From Roseburia sp. 499 (GTDB lineage Bacteria; Bacillota; Clostridia; Lachnospirales; Lachnospiraceae), in assembly GCF_001940225.2 (NCBI RefSeq), contig NZ_CP135164.1, positions 310,001 through 374,000 of the forward strand: a stretch of 64,000 nucleotides of DNA, given 5' to 3'. Below are positions 34,477 through 43,229 of the stretch, in pieces; within the stretch, counting starts at the first letter, position 1, and every line of letters begins with the position of its first letter. A model generated the notes under the pieces. The model saw only the letters and a list, made by a program, of their open reading frames with translations. It did no database searches and was not told the origin of the DNA. Position numbers and translations under genes: made by a program.

Positions 34477-35250
34477 ATGATATTAGATAAAATTGTAGAG
34501 GATAAAAAATTACGTCTTCCCCAGCATAAAGCAAAAATCTCATTTGAAACAATGAGAAAACTTGCAGAGGAATATAATGAGTCGGCAATTAGTTTTAAGG
34601 ATGCACTTGCAAAACCGGGGATTTCCGTTATCGGAGAGTTCAAAAAGGCATCTCCCAGTCTGGGAAATATCCAGAGCAAGATAAACCTTACAGACCGTAT
34701 AGAAGAATATAATGTATCCGTAGATGCCATTTCCTGTCTTACAGAGGAAGACCATTTTCTTGGAAGTGTGGATTACTTAAAGGAAATCCGAAAGATGTCA
34801 CCACTGCCAATTATTCGTAAGGATTTCATGATAGATGAGTATCAGTTTTATGAAGCAAAGGCAATCGGGGCAAATGCGATTCTTCTGATTGCAGCCATTT
34901 TAGATGATGTACAGATGAAGGATTTTTATGATTTGGCAACGGAATTAGGGCTGGATGCTTTGGTAGAAACTCACGATGAAAGGGAAATGGAGCGGGCACT
35001 GAAGCTGGATGCAGAAATTATCGGCGTCAACAATCGGGATTTAAGGGATTTTACAATCAAGCTGGATACTACGAAACGGTTATCCGCCATGGTGCCAAAA
35101 GATAAAATTTTTGTGGCAGAAAGCGGCATTGTCAGCGATGAGGATGTGAAGTTTCTAAAGGACTCCAGAGTAGATGCTTTTTTAATTGGAAGAGCCTTTA
35201 TGGAAGCGGAGAATCCCAGAGAGTTAGCACGACATTGGAAAAGTTTGTAG
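34477..35250 (+). CDS. trpC: indole-3-glycerol phosphate synthase
   Basis: A 257-residue TIM barrel that closes the indole ring. Motifs: VIGEFKKASPSLG with the catalytic Lys, LTEEDHFLGS, IIRKDFMIDEYQ, ANAILLIAAIL, GVNNRDLRDF and VAESGI. It starts two bases after the trpG stop. The normal neighbour trpD is missing at this place and is found at the end of the operon. TrpF is a separate gene here, not fused. Confidence 0.95.
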   Translation: MILDKIVEDKKLRLPQHKAKISFETMRKLAEEYNESAISFKDALAKPGISVIGEFKKASPSLGNIQSKINLTDRIEEYNVSVDAISCLTEEDHFLGSVDYLKEIRKMSPLPIIRKDFMIDEYQFYEAKAIGANAILLIAAILDDVQMKDFYDLATELGLDALVETHDEREMERALKLDAEIIGVNNRDLRDFTIKLDTTKRLSAMVPKDKIFVAESGIVSDEDVKFLKDSRVDAFLIGRAFMEAENPRELARHWKSL

Positions 35251-35259
35251 GAGGCAGAA

Positions 35260-35898
35260 ATGAAGACACCTTGTATTAAGATTTGTGGTCTTACAAGAAC
35301 CGAAGAAGCAGACTTTTTGAACAAATCCAGAGTAAATTATGCCGGATTTGTATTTTTTGAAAAGAGCAAACGGAATGTTTCTTTTTTGCAGGCAAAGGAA
35401 ATTATGAATCGGTTATCGCCGGATGTAGAAAGAGTGGCAGTGACTGTAAGCCCTTCCGAGAAATTGTTAGAAGAGATAGAAAATACCGGATTTGATATTT
35501 TACAGGTGCATGGAGAATTAAAACCAGAAATTTTAGAAAAAAGTACACTTCCGATTTGGCGGGCTTGCAATCTGAAAGAGCCGGAGGATATAAAAAAATT
35601 AGAGCAGCATAAAAAAATTACTGGTTATGTAATTGATGCAGGTAATTATGGGAGTGGAAAAACCTTCGATTGGAACAGTAGCAAAGCAGTTTTGGAAGAA
35701 GCAAAGCAGAAAGTTTTTGCTGGAAAACAATTCATTCTGGCAGGAGGATTAAATTCCAAAAATGTGGCAGAAGGAATCAACACTTTTTCACCGGATATTG
35801 TGGATGTAAGTTCTGGTGTGGAAGGAAAATGTGGAAAAGATAAAATTTTGATAGAAGAATTTATAGGAAAGGTGAGAGAACATGGAAAAAATGAGTGA
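35260..35898 (+). CDS. trpF: phosphoribosylanthranilate isomerase
   Basis: A 212-residue TIM barrel catalysing the Amadori rearrangement before TrpC. The catalytic Cys lies in KICGLTR near the start and the Asp in GYVIDAG; the phosphate loop is in [10 protein letters not shown] and [22 protein letters not shown]. Its 3' end overlaps trpB by 17 bases, so the two are tightly coupled. The sequence is somewhat diverged, as is common for TrpF. Confidence 0.92.
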   Translation: MKTPCIKICGLTRTEEADFLNKSRVNYAGFVFFEKSKRNVSFLQAKEIMNRLSPDVERVAVTVSPSEKLLEEIENTGFDILQVHGELKPEILEKSTLPIWRACNLKEPEDIKKLEQHKKITGYVIDAGNYGSGKTFDWNSSKAVLEEAKQKVFAGKQFILAGGLNSKNVAEGINTFSPDIVDVSSGVEGKCGKDKILIEEFIGKVREHGKNE

Positions 35899-37075
35899 AA
35901 GATATTATGGAGAATTTGGAGGACAGTATGTATCAGAATCTCTGATGAATACCTTGGAGGAACTGGATAAGGCATATGAGGAAGCAATTCATGATGAAGA
36001 ATTTTTAAAACAGTATGACTACTATATGAAACAATATGTGGGAAGAGAAAATCCTTTGTATTATGCAGAAAATTTAAGCCGTGAGTATGGGACTAAGATT
36101 TATTTAAAGAGAGAAGATTTGAATCATACAGGAGCCCATAAAATCAACAACGTAATTGGTCAGATTCTTTTGGCAAAACGCATGGGAAAGACAAAAGTAA
36201 TCGCAGAAACCGGAGCCGGTCAGCATGGTGTAGCAACGGCCACTGGAGCTGCATTGTTTGGGATGGAATGTACGGTTTATATGGGCGAAGAGGATATGCA
36301 GCGTCAGGCATTGAATGTATTTCGTATGGAAATGCTGGGAGCTAAGGTAGAATGTGTTACTTCCGGAAGTAAAACCCTTAAAGATGCCACCAACGAAGCA
36401 ATTCGTACCTGGGCAAAAACAGCAGAAGATACTTTTTATGTAATTGGCTCTGCCGTAGGTCCATATCCATACCCAAAGATGGTAAAGGAATTTCAGAGCG
36501 TCATCAGTCGGGAAAGTAAGAAACAGATATTAGAAGCGGAAGGCAGATTGCCGGATGTGGTTATGGCATGTGTAGGTGGCGGTTCTAATTCTATCGGAAT
36601 GTTTGCAGATTTTATTGAAGAACCGTCTGTGAAGCTGATTGGTGTGGAAGCTGCCGGACTTGGAATTGAAACAGGAAAACATGCCAGTGCCATGGCAGAG
36701 GGAAGACCGGGAACACTTCACGGAATGCGTTCCTACCTGTTGCAGAATGAGGATGGAAATATCCAAATTGCTCATTCAATCTCTGCAGGACTGGATTATC
36801 CGGGAGTTGGACCGGAACATGCATATTTAAAAGATAGCGGTAGAGCAGAATATGTGTCCATTACAGATAAAGAAGCTATGGATGCTTTGATGGAATTGTG
36901 TAAATTAGAAGGAATCATTCCGGCAATTGAAAGTGCTCATGCTGTTGCTTATGCTAAGAAACAGGCAAAGAAGATGAAACCGGATGACATTATGATTGTG
37001 TGTCTCTCCGGACGTGGGGATAAGGATGTACACACCGTAGCAGATTATTTAGCTGGAAAAGGTTATTTGAATTAG
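35882..37075 (+). CDS. trpB: tryptophan synthase beta chain
   Basis: A 397-residue PLP enzyme (TrpB1 type) that joins indole and serine. It begins [14 protein letters not shown] and has the PLP lysine in [19 protein letters not shown], the [10 protein letters not shown] phosphate loop and HAVAYAKK near the end. It starts inside trpF (RBS AAAGGTGAG); an ATG nine bases later is also possible. TrpA follows after 22 bases, so the subunits of the synthase are made together. Confidence 0.95.
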   Translation: MEKMSERYYGEFGGQYVSESLMNTLEELDKAYEEAIHDEEFLKQYDYYMKQYVGRENPLYYAENLSREYGTKIYLKREDLNHTGAHKINNVIGQILLAKRMGKTKVIAETGAGQHGVATATGAALFGMECTVYMGEEDMQRQALNVFRMEMLGAKVECVTSGSKTLKDATNEAIRTWAKTAEDTFYVIGSAVGPYPYPKMVKEFQSVISRESKKQILEAEGRLPDVVMACVGGGSNSIGMFADFIEEPSVKLIGVEAAGLGIETGKHASAMAEGRPGTLHGMRSYLLQNEDGNIQIAHSISAGLDYPGVGPEHAYLKDSGRAEYVSITDKEAMDALMELCKLEGIIPAIESAHAVAYAKKQAKKMKPDDIMIVCLSGRGDKDVHTVADYLAGKGYLN

Positions 37076-37097
37076 AGAATTTTGAGGAGGAAAAGTG

Positions 37098-37895
37098 ATG
37101 GAAAACAGAATTGAACAGAGAATGCAAAAACTTCAGGAAAAGGGAGAAAAAGCATTTATTACTTATATGACAGCAGGTCTACCGGATATGGCAGGTTGTA
37201 AGGAACTGATAAAAGCGCAGGAAAAGGCAGGAACAGATGTGTTAGAACTTGGAATTCCATTTTCTGATCCGGTAGCAGACGGACCCGTAATTCAGGATGC
37301 ATCCTATAAGTCCATTCAGCTTGGCACAAACTTGAAAAAAGTATTGGAATTAATGAAAGAAGTGAGAGCTGAGGGGGTACAACTTCCAATTATTTTTATG
37401 ATGTACTACAATACAGCACTTTACTTTGGTTTAGAAAAATTCGTAGAAGAGTGTATTGCAAGCGGTGTGGACGGACTGATTATCCCAGATTTGCCATTAG
37501 AGGAGCAGGGAGAATTACAGCAGTATTTGAACAAAGAAAATGCACCAATTTTGATTGAACTGGTATCACCGGTATCTGCTGAACGTGTACCAAAGATTTT
37601 GGAAAATGCAAGAGGTTTTGTTTACTGTGTATCCGGTATGGGTGTGACCGGACAGAGTGGAAATTTCCATAGAGAGATTTTGAACTATCTTGCTAGTGTG
37701 AAAAAGGTTTCCAAGATTCCGGTTATGATGGGATTTGGAATCGAAGAAGCAAAGGATGTTGCGCCAATGAAAGATGTGATTGACGGTGCCATCGTAGGTT
37801 CTCATTTTATTAAATTGTTAGAAGCAAATGACTATAAGCCGGAGGCGGCAGTAGAGTATTGTAGTAAGTTCAAAAGAGAAATCAACGCATTGTAG
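37098..37895 (+). CDS. trpA: tryptophan synthase alpha chain
   Basis: A 265-residue TIM barrel that splits indole-3-glycerol phosphate and passes indole to TrpB. Catalytic Glu lies in VLELGIPFSDPVADGP and Asp in GLIIPDLPLEE; the phosphate loop is in GFGIEEAKDV. The ATG at 37098 is preferred to a GTG at 37095, both after GAGGAGG. TrpD follows 19 bases later, which is the unusual point of this operon. Confidence 0.95.
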   Translation: MENRIEQRMQKLQEKGEKAFITYMTAGLPDMAGCKELIKAQEKAGTDVLELGIPFSDPVADGPVIQDASYKSIQLGTNLKKVLELMKEVRAEGVQLPIIFMMYYNTALYFGLEKFVEECIASGVDGLIIPDLPLEEQGELQQYLNKENAPILIELVSPVSAERVPKILENARGFVYCVSGMGVTGQSGNFHREILNYLASVKKVSKIPVMMGFGIEEAKDVAPMKDVIDGAIVGSHFIKLLEANDYKPEAAVEYCSKFKREINAL

Positions 37896-37914
37896 AAGGG
37901 AAAGGATGAAAAAG

Positions 37915-38928
37915 ATGAAAGAGGCAATTCAAAAAGTAGTAGATAGACAGAATCTTACGGAAGACGAAGCAAAAAAAGTCATGAATATTATGTTAAGTGG
38001 AGATGCAACCCAGGCGCAGCTTGGGGCGTTTTTGACGGCTATGCGTATGAAGGGAGAAACCATTGATGAGTTGACTGGATTTGCAGCAGTGTTAAAGGAA
38101 AAGGCAGAACATATTGCGCCGAAAGTACCGAACTATGTAGACCTGGTAGGAACTGGAGGAGACCGTTCCTTTACTTTCAATATCTCAACTACTTCTGCAT
38201 TTGTGACCGCCGGCGCAGGACTTCCGGTTGCAAAGCATGGAAACCGTTCTATTTCCAGTAAGAGTGGTGCAGGGGATGTGTTAGAAGCTCTTGGAGTTAA
38301 TATTGCAGCAGAGCCTGAAGTGGTAACAAAATGTGTAGAAGAAGCAGGAGTTGGTTTCATGTTTGCCCAGAGCTTCAATAAGTCTATGAAGTATGTAGGG
38401 CAGGCAAGAAAGGATATGGGAATCCGTTCCGTATTTAATATCTTAGGACCTCTGGCAAATCCTTCCGATGCAAAATGCATGGTAGTAGGAGTTTACAGCC
38501 CGACACTTACTGACATGGTGGCAAATGCCATGAGCCGTTTGGGAGTGGAAAGCGGATTTGTAGTAAGTGGCGAGGACAACATGGATGAGTTCACACTGAC
38601 TGGAAAAACAACGGTTTCTGAAATCAAAAATGGAAAAGTAAATACTTATGAGATAACACCGGAACAGTTCGGGTTAAAGAGAGCTTCTTTGGAAGAACTT
38701 CAAGGTGGAGATGGAGCAGAAAATGCGAAAATTACTACAGCTATTTTAAAGGGAGAAGAGAAAGGTGCAAAACGTGACATTGTTCTCTTAAATGCAGGGG
38801 CAACCCTATATGCCGGCGGTGTTGCAGACAGCATTGAAGATGGTATTGAGAAGGCAGCAGAATCTATCGATTCCGGTAAGGCATATGAAGTGCTGGAAAA
38901 GTTGGTGGAGATGTCAAATAGAAATTAG
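37915..38928 (+). CDS. trpD: anthranilate phosphoribosyltransferase (placed last in operon)
   Basis: A 337-residue enzyme that attaches phosphoribose to anthranilate. Motifs: LVGTGGDRSFTFNISTTSAF, KHGNRSISSKSGAGDVLEALG, FAQSFNKSMKYVGQARKDMG and NILGPLANPSDAK. The ATG at 37915 is chosen because GGGAAAGGA (37898-37906) overlaps the earlier one at 37906. In most Clostridia and Bacilli trpD lies between trpG and trpC; here it closes the operon. The C-terminal region is of normal length, and nothing suggests loss of function. Confidence 0.94.
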   Translation: MKEAIQKVVDRQNLTEDEAKKVMNIMLSGDATQAQLGAFLTAMRMKGETIDELTGFAAVLKEKAEHIAPKVPNYVDLVGTGGDRSFTFNISTTSAFVTAGAGLPVAKHGNRSISSKSGAGDVLEALGVNIAAEPEVVTKCVEEAGVGFMFAQSFNKSMKYVGQARKDMGIRSVFNILGPLANPSDAKCMVVGVYSPTLTDMVANAMSRLGVESGFVVSGEDNMDEFTLTGKTTVSEIKNGKVNTYEITPEQFGLKRASLEELQGGDGAENAKITTAILKGEEKGAKRDIVLLNAGATLYAGGVADSIEDGIEKAAESIDSGKAYEVLEKLVEMSNRN

Positions 38929-38948
38929 GATAAAGGTGAGGGAAGGTC

Positions 38949-38995
38949 TTGACAATCTAAAGGTTGTTGTGTAGTATTAAACTAACGATTGTTAG
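38949..38995 (+). promoter_or_regulatory. promoter and TetR operator of the regulator gene
   Basis: TTGACA (38949-38954), 17 bases, TAGTAT (38972-38977). Just after it lies CTAAC-gatt-GTTAG (38982-38995), an inverted repeat over the start of transcription and a likely TetR-type site. A second repeat, ATACAG/CTGTAT, lies at 39010-39031. Confidence 0.7.
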
Positions 38996-39100
38996 CCATG
39001 GATGAAGGTATACAGTCAATCCTTGGCTGTATTGGTGGGGGAGTGGTCCGACTGAGAAAAAATATTGGGAGTCGAAGGGATGGCTAGGAAAGGAACGTCC

Positions 39101-39718
39101 ATGGAAAACAAAATTACAACGAGGGAAAAAATAGTCATAGAATCTTTAAGACTTTTTGCAGGAAAAGGCTATGATGGCGTATCTATGCGTGAAATTGCTG
39201 CGGCAGTGGGAATAAAGGGAGCGTCTATCTATAATCATTTTAAGGGAAAAGAAGATATTTTTCTTGCTATATTTGAAGAAATGACCAAACGATATGGTCA
39301 TATTGCCACAATGCTTCAAATGCCAGAAGAGCAGGGAGAAGAAGCAGCAGAGTATTATATGGAAGCTGATGAAGATAAACTTTTGCATATGGCAGAGGAA
39401 CTGTTTTCCTTTTTTGCAAGGGACGAATTCGCCATGTTATTTCGCAAGCTTCTTGCATCAGAACAACATAAATCTTCTTTGGCAGCAAAATATTTCAGAA
39501 GTTATTATCTGGAGGCTCCTGTCATTTTCCAAACACAGGTATTTGCAGGAATGCAGAAGAAAGGGGCTTTTCAGAATTTTGATGCTGAAACCATGGCATT
39601 ACACTTCTACAGTCCAATATATTATCTTTTAAGCCGGTTTGATGCTGGGTATTCTTATGAAGAGTGCATAGAACAGCTTCATAAGCATGTTCATTGGTTT
39701 TGTGTATTGTATCACTGA
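39101..39718 (+). CDS. TetR/AcrR-family regulator
   Basis: A 205-residue repressor. The DNA-binding part reads TREKIVIESLRLFAGKGYDG, then VSMREIAAAVGIKGASIYNHFKGKEDIF, a classic TetR helix-turn-helix. The ligand domain (about 60-205) ends SPIYYLLSRFDAGYSYEECIEQLHKHVHWF. The ATG at 39101 follows AGGAAAGGAA; an in-frame ATG at 39080 after GGGAG is an alternative that adds seven residues. It lies 172 bases after trpD with its own promoter, so it is unlikely to be part of the trp operon. No efflux gene is next to it. Autorepression is likely; the ligand is unknown. Confidence 0.88.
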   Translation: MENKITTREKIVIESLRLFAGKGYDGVSMREIAAAVGIKGASIYNHFKGKEDIFLAIFEEMTKRYGHIATMLQMPEEQGEEAAEYYMEADEDKLLHMAEELFSFFARDEFAMLFRKLLASEQHKSSLAAKYFRSYYLEAPVIFQTQVFAGMQKKGAFQNFDAETMALHFYSPIYYLLSRFDAGYSYEECIEQLHKHVHWFCVLYH

Positions 39719-39782
39719 AAAAAGAGTTCTGGAAAAATAAAAACATAAATGAAGCGAAACAATCGAAAAGGTTGGTGGTTGT

Positions 39783-39812
39783 AAATGGGTGAAGTAATTC
39801 GCCCATTTATTT
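39783..39812 (+). terminator. terminator after the TetR gene
   Basis: AAATGGGTGAA (39783-39793) pairs with TTCGCCCATTT (39798-39808), one G-T pair, then ATTTTG. The remaining sequence to the next promoter (39813-39909) shows no gene. Confidence 0.8.
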
Positions 39813-39909
39813 TGCTTCGGTAAGTTTGTTCTGGTGGTTGTTTTGACGCTTCCGTTTGATACCTCTGCAATTTGTTTTCGGTCATTTCGGTCAAAGTTGA
39901 TAGGAAAAC

Positions 39910-39938
39910 TTGACACAAATTCAGATATCAGCTAGACT
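39910..39938 (+). promoter_or_regulatory. promoter of the LXG/LRR island
   Basis: TTGACA (39910-39915), 17 bases, TAGACT (39933-39938), 43 bases before the first gene of the island. It is the only clear promoter found between here and 47952. Confidence 0.65.
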
Positions 39939-39981
39939 AAATAACTGTAGGTAGGGAGAAAATAAAAAAGGGGGGATAAGA

Positions 39982-40275
39982 ATGTCTAAAGAAATCAAAG
40001 TAAGTCAGGCTGCAGTAGAAGCCAATGTCACAGCCATTTCGGGCACAAATCAGTATTTTACGGGAGTTGCACTAACTCCAACAGATAATCGAACTACAAT
40101 TGTAGCTAACACTAAGGGACAGGCGGCATATGCGAAGTCTCAAGCCATTTTGGAATCATTTGGAGATGCTATGGAGCAGGAAATAGCAAATATCAGAAGT
40201 CTTGGAATCGCATTTCAGGAAAAAGATAAGCTGGTATGGGAAATACAGGAAGGTATTACTAATATATTCAAATAG
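39982..40275 (+). CDS. Lap1-like small helical protein (DUF3130/SACOL2603-type, T7SS targeting)
   Basis: A 97-residue WXG100-like protein, family of small helical partners (TIGR04197/DUF3130, called Lap1) that help target LXG effectors to the type VII secretion system. It starts IKVSQAAVEANVTAISG, has a central turn (TPTDNRTTIVANTKGQAAY) and a long second helix with FGDAMEQEIANIRSLGIAFQEKD, ending TNIFK. RBS AAGGGGGG lies eight bases before the ATG. It is first in an operon with a Lap2-like frame and an LXG protein, the known order for LXG pre-effector complexes. Family naming is from pattern and context. Confidence 0.78.
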   Translation: MSKEIKVSQAAVEANVTAISGTNQYFTGVALTPTDNRTTIVANTKGQAAYAKSQAILESFGDAMEQEIANIRSLGIAFQEKDKLVWEIQEGITNIFK

Positions 40276-40285
40276 GGAGAAGAGC

Positions 40286-40516
40286 ATTGGAAAATACAAA
40301 GAAACAAAATGTTCATCAGAAGATAGTGCAATTCAAAGGTTAATAGATGAAAAACAAGATGCGTTAAGCGCATTTCGAAGAAAGAAAATAGAATTTGATG
40401 AAGAATTTCATCAGGAAATGACAAGACAAAGGCAGACAATGGAAAGAGACATGGAAGAACTGCATATGCAGATAAAGGATGTAAAATATACAGAAAATGA
40501 GGATGTAAGTAATTAG
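40286..40516 (+). CDS. Lap2-like coiled-coil protein (DUF3958-type?), no standard start codon
   Basis: The open frame encodes about 76 residues rich in Lys/Glu/Gln (IQRLIDEKQDALSAFRRKKIEFDEEFHQEM), a coiled coil of the size and position of Lap2. The only start near its RBS (AGGGAGAAG, 40274-40282) is ATT at 40286 or, in the other frame, TTG at 40287. The TTG frame reads LENTKKQNVHQKI and stops after 18 codons. A one-base change near 40300-40320 would join the two, so this may be a frameshifted gene, a programmed shift or an ATT start. The next in-frame ATG is at about 40420. An ATG at 40202 lies deep in the previous gene and is unlikely. Confidence 0.6.
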   Translation: MGKYKETKCSSEDSAIQRLIDEKQDALSAFRRKKIEFDEEFHQEMTRQRQTMERDMEELHMQIKDVKYTENEDVSN

Positions 40517-40532
40517 TGGGAGGAAAGGGTAT

Positions 40533-42395
40533 ATGAATGAAAGTTCTTATTTGAATCCGGCAGATATAAAAAATCAGTGTGATGCAGCTATTAGAAATTT
40601 GGAGCAAAATAATCAGGCGACGCAGTTGACAGGATGGAATTTAGACTTGTTTATAGGAGATTCACAGCTGGAAAGCGAGGCATTTGCTGCATTAAAACAG
40701 CAAATGGAAGATTATAAAACAGTATTGCAGACGATACGAATGGCGAATCAGTGTGATATAGAAGATTTTCAATTTCTGAAGATGGTAGTAGGGAATCAGG
40801 AACTGGATGGTAATGTTATCTTAGAACAGAAGGACATTGCGATGTCAGCGAAAAAATCAGATGAAGAAAAGGTAGAAAGGTATAAGAAGAAAGCGAATTC
40901 TACCAATTCTGCTACACTTCGTTTAAATTATAGTATGAAGGTGGCTCATTATCGGGTAATGGCAGAAATAGACCAGAGGTTGTATGATGCGTGGCAGGAA
41001 AAGCAGAATATGTATGATGGGATTGAAGGGCTGACAGCTGGACTGTTTGAACGAAGTGCAGCAATGCGGGCAACGGTAGAGAATGCGTTGCACTCGATAC
41101 GGGGAGCATTTCAAAATGGTGTTTATGTGCCGGATATGAATGCAAGCTGGCGCTCAGAAGTCTATGACATTTATTTTAATAGCGTGTTTACTATATCAGA
41201 TAATGGAGAATTTAAGATTGATATGGAGGAAGTGGAGAAAATCCTTAGTAAAGATGCGAGAGATATTACAGCAGCAGAGTACGATGTACTTGCATTGGCT
41301 TATTTGATGGCAGATGATGAGGATTTGGCGGTGTTTATTCAATGCATGCTGAAGGATAGAAAAGACTATGATTATACTTGGTTTGAGCAGAGGGGATGCG
41401 TTGCAGAAAATCATATAAGAGAAGATTATTCTGAATGGAAAATAGATAAAGAAAAAATGAAAGAGCTGGAAAAGCGGGTTGTTGGCTATGCAGAAGGAAC
41501 ACTGCAATTGATTCAAAAGTATCGAACCGAGGGTGATGATGATGGAGTAGTGGCTTGCACATTACAGCGAAATAGTATGTTGCAACGTATGACTCTGCTA
41601 AATGTTATTAAACAGATTGGGGGATTTCGGGGAGCATATCAAGCAGAATATCCAACATTTACAATTAAAGAAGGGAAGAATAAAGAATTGGTGATTCAGT
41701 TTCTGGAAGAAAGGGAGGCAGAACAAGATATGGGCATACTTCCGGGGACGTATAAATATTACATTCCGTTTGGAAAATCAAAGGTTACAATTAGTCGAAC
41801 AATAAATGGAGAATTTATTGATGATGAAGAAATTGATTATTCAGAATATGTGTTTACGAATCATTTTGTAAACTATTCGTTTGGAAATGAGATGGCAGAT
41901 TTTGCTGCCGATGAGGTAAAAGGCGAGATAATGGGAAGTGTATGTGAAGGTTTATCTGAAAAGGTTGTTGAAAAAACGGGAAATTCGGTTTTGGGAAAGT
42001 TTATTGAACGTATTCCAATTGCAGGTGATATAGCGGAATTTATGATAGATACTAATTTAGAGAAAGAGAAGGCAGAGCAAGATGTAAAGTTTATTAAGAG
42101 ACAATATGAGTCTTCTCATGCAGCGGATATTTACGATGAATTTGATTGTTGTGTAAATTTTGTGGATTTTGACTTACAAGAAAATAAAAGCCATGTGTTT
42201 TATCCATGTGTAGGAGAAACAACAGATTATAAAATAGGCAAAATCAATGAATGTTTTGGTGAAGATTTATCAACAGAATTGACGCGAGAGATATTATTAA
42301 TGAATCCTTTGAGTGTGTGGGAGTTTAAAAGTGACATTCCGGCAGACTCAGAATTGGAACAAGTATACCGAGATATAATAGGAGGAAAGCGATGA
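40533..42395 (+). CDS. LXG-type T7SS effector-like protein with unknown C-terminal module
   Basis: A 620-residue soluble protein. Residues about 1-200 form an LXG-like helical domain (LFIGDSQLESEAFAALKQQM; long coiled regions), placing it with type VII secreted polymorphic effectors. From about 230 (MEEVEKILSKDARDIT) to the end it shares a module with the membrane protein at 46573-47952. Only this protein has the segment 449-502 (FGNEMADFAADEVKGEIM ... GKFIERIPIAGDIAEFMI), which is Gly/Ala-rich and part hydrophobic. No known nuclease, NADase or lipase motif is seen. The stop overlaps the next start (ATGA). A toxin function is inferred from domain type and position only. Confidence 0.72.
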   Translation: MNESSYLNPADIKNQCDAAIRNLEQNNQATQLTGWNLDLFIGDSQLESEAFAALKQQMEDYKTVLQTIRMANQCDIEDFQFLKMVVGNQELDGNVILEQKDIAMSAKKSDEEKVERYKKKANSTNSATLRLNYSMKVAHYRVMAEIDQRLYDAWQEKQNMYDGIEGLTAGLFERSAAMRATVENALHSIRGAFQNGVYVPDMNASWRSEVYDIYFNSVFTISDNGEFKIDMEEVEKILSKDARDITAAEYDVLALAYLMADDEDLAVFIQCMLKDRKDYDYTWFEQRGCVAENHIREDYSEWKIDKEKMKELEKRVVGYAEGTLQLIQKYRTEGDDDGVVACTLQRNSMLQRMTLLNVIKQIGGFRGAYQAEYPTFTIKEGKNKELVIQFLEEREAEQDMGILPGTYKYYIPFGKSKVTISRTINGEFIDDEEIDYSEYVFTNHFVNYSFGNEMADFAADEVKGEIMGSVCEGLSEKVVEKTGNSVLGKFIERIPIAGDIAEFMIDTNLEKEKAEQDVKFIKRQYESSHAADIYDEFDCCVNFVDFDLQENKSHVFYPCVGETTDYKIGKINECFGEDLSTELTREILLMNPLSVWEFKSDIPADSELEQVYRDIIGGKR

Positions 42396-43213
42396 AAAAG
42401 AGAATTGGTATTGGGTGTATTATTCTCATTGTAATAACAGGAGTAGTTATTACAAGTATGGTATTAAATGATGATTCTAAAAAGAATACAATTGAAGATA
42501 TTACTTCTGGGGTTGCTTTTGAAGATGAAGCAATGAAAGCATTAATTGCGGAAACTGCTGAAGTGGAACCGGTAGATGAATTACATGCAGATGATTTAGA
42601 AAAGGTTGAATCACTTAATATAGGATATACAGGTTACTATGATACCTTATTGGATGTAGTAAAGTGTCAAAAACTTGAAAGATTAGTTATAGGGGATCCA
42701 GAATATGCATTTTGCCATTATCATAGAAAGGGAAAGGAAATTCCGGGACCAGAGAGCAAGGAAAGAATGGAACAGATAGAGTCAGAACTGGAAGTGATTT
42801 TAGAAAAATGTCCTAACATAAAAACATTGTGTATTTCTAATGAAGAGGGAAATTGTGAGTTAAATAGTTTGGATTTTTTAAAGAATGGAGATGGGGTGAC
42901 ATTACTTTACATTGAGTATCAGCCAGAAATGGATTATTCTATTTTATTAGAGTGTAAGAATTTGAAGAGTTTGTCGTTATATGAAAGTGATATTTCAGAA
43001 TGGAGTGTGATAGGTGAGCTTAGCGAACTGAGTTCTCTAAATATAGCAGGAACGAATGTTTCGGAAGCAGAGGAGATATTAAAACTTAAGAACTTGAAAT
43101 ATTTAAATATCAATAATACCCCACTGGCAGAGAATGAAGAACAATTGGCACTGATTTATCAGCAGTTTTCGGATATTGACATTTATACAGGAGAGGATGA
43201 TTTAGGTAATTGA
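42392..43213 (+). CDS. membrane-anchored LRR protein, array copy 1
   Basis: A 273-residue protein with an N-terminal membrane helix (about 5-24) and the rest outside. After a linker comes a conserved start (AFEDEAMKALIAETAEVEPVDEL) and DDLEKVESLNIGYTGYYDTL, then leucine-rich repeats (LKSLSLYESDISEWSVIG; LSSLNIAGTNVSEAEEIL; LKYLNINNTPLAENEEQL). The ending QLALIYQQFSDIDIY recurs in all five copies. It starts in the stop of the LXG gene, so the two are translationally coupled, which is where an immunity gene usually lies. Cys residues in the middle (CPNIKTLCISNEEGNC) may bind metal or form disulfides. Confidence 0.75.
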   Translation: MKKRIGIGCIILIVITGVVITSMVLNDDSKKNTIEDITSGVAFEDEAMKALIAETAEVEPVDELHADDLEKVESLNIGYTGYYDTLLDVVKCQKLERLVIGDPEYAFCHYHRKGKEIPGPESKERMEQIESELEVILEKCPNIKTLCISNEEGNCELNSLDFLKNGDGVTLLYIEYQPEMDYSILLECKNLKSLSLYESDISEWSVIGELSELSSLNIAGTNVSEAEEILKLKNLKYLNINNTPLAENEEQLALIYQQFSDIDIYTGEDDLGN

Positions 43214-43229
43214 AAAATAGGGAAAAGAA

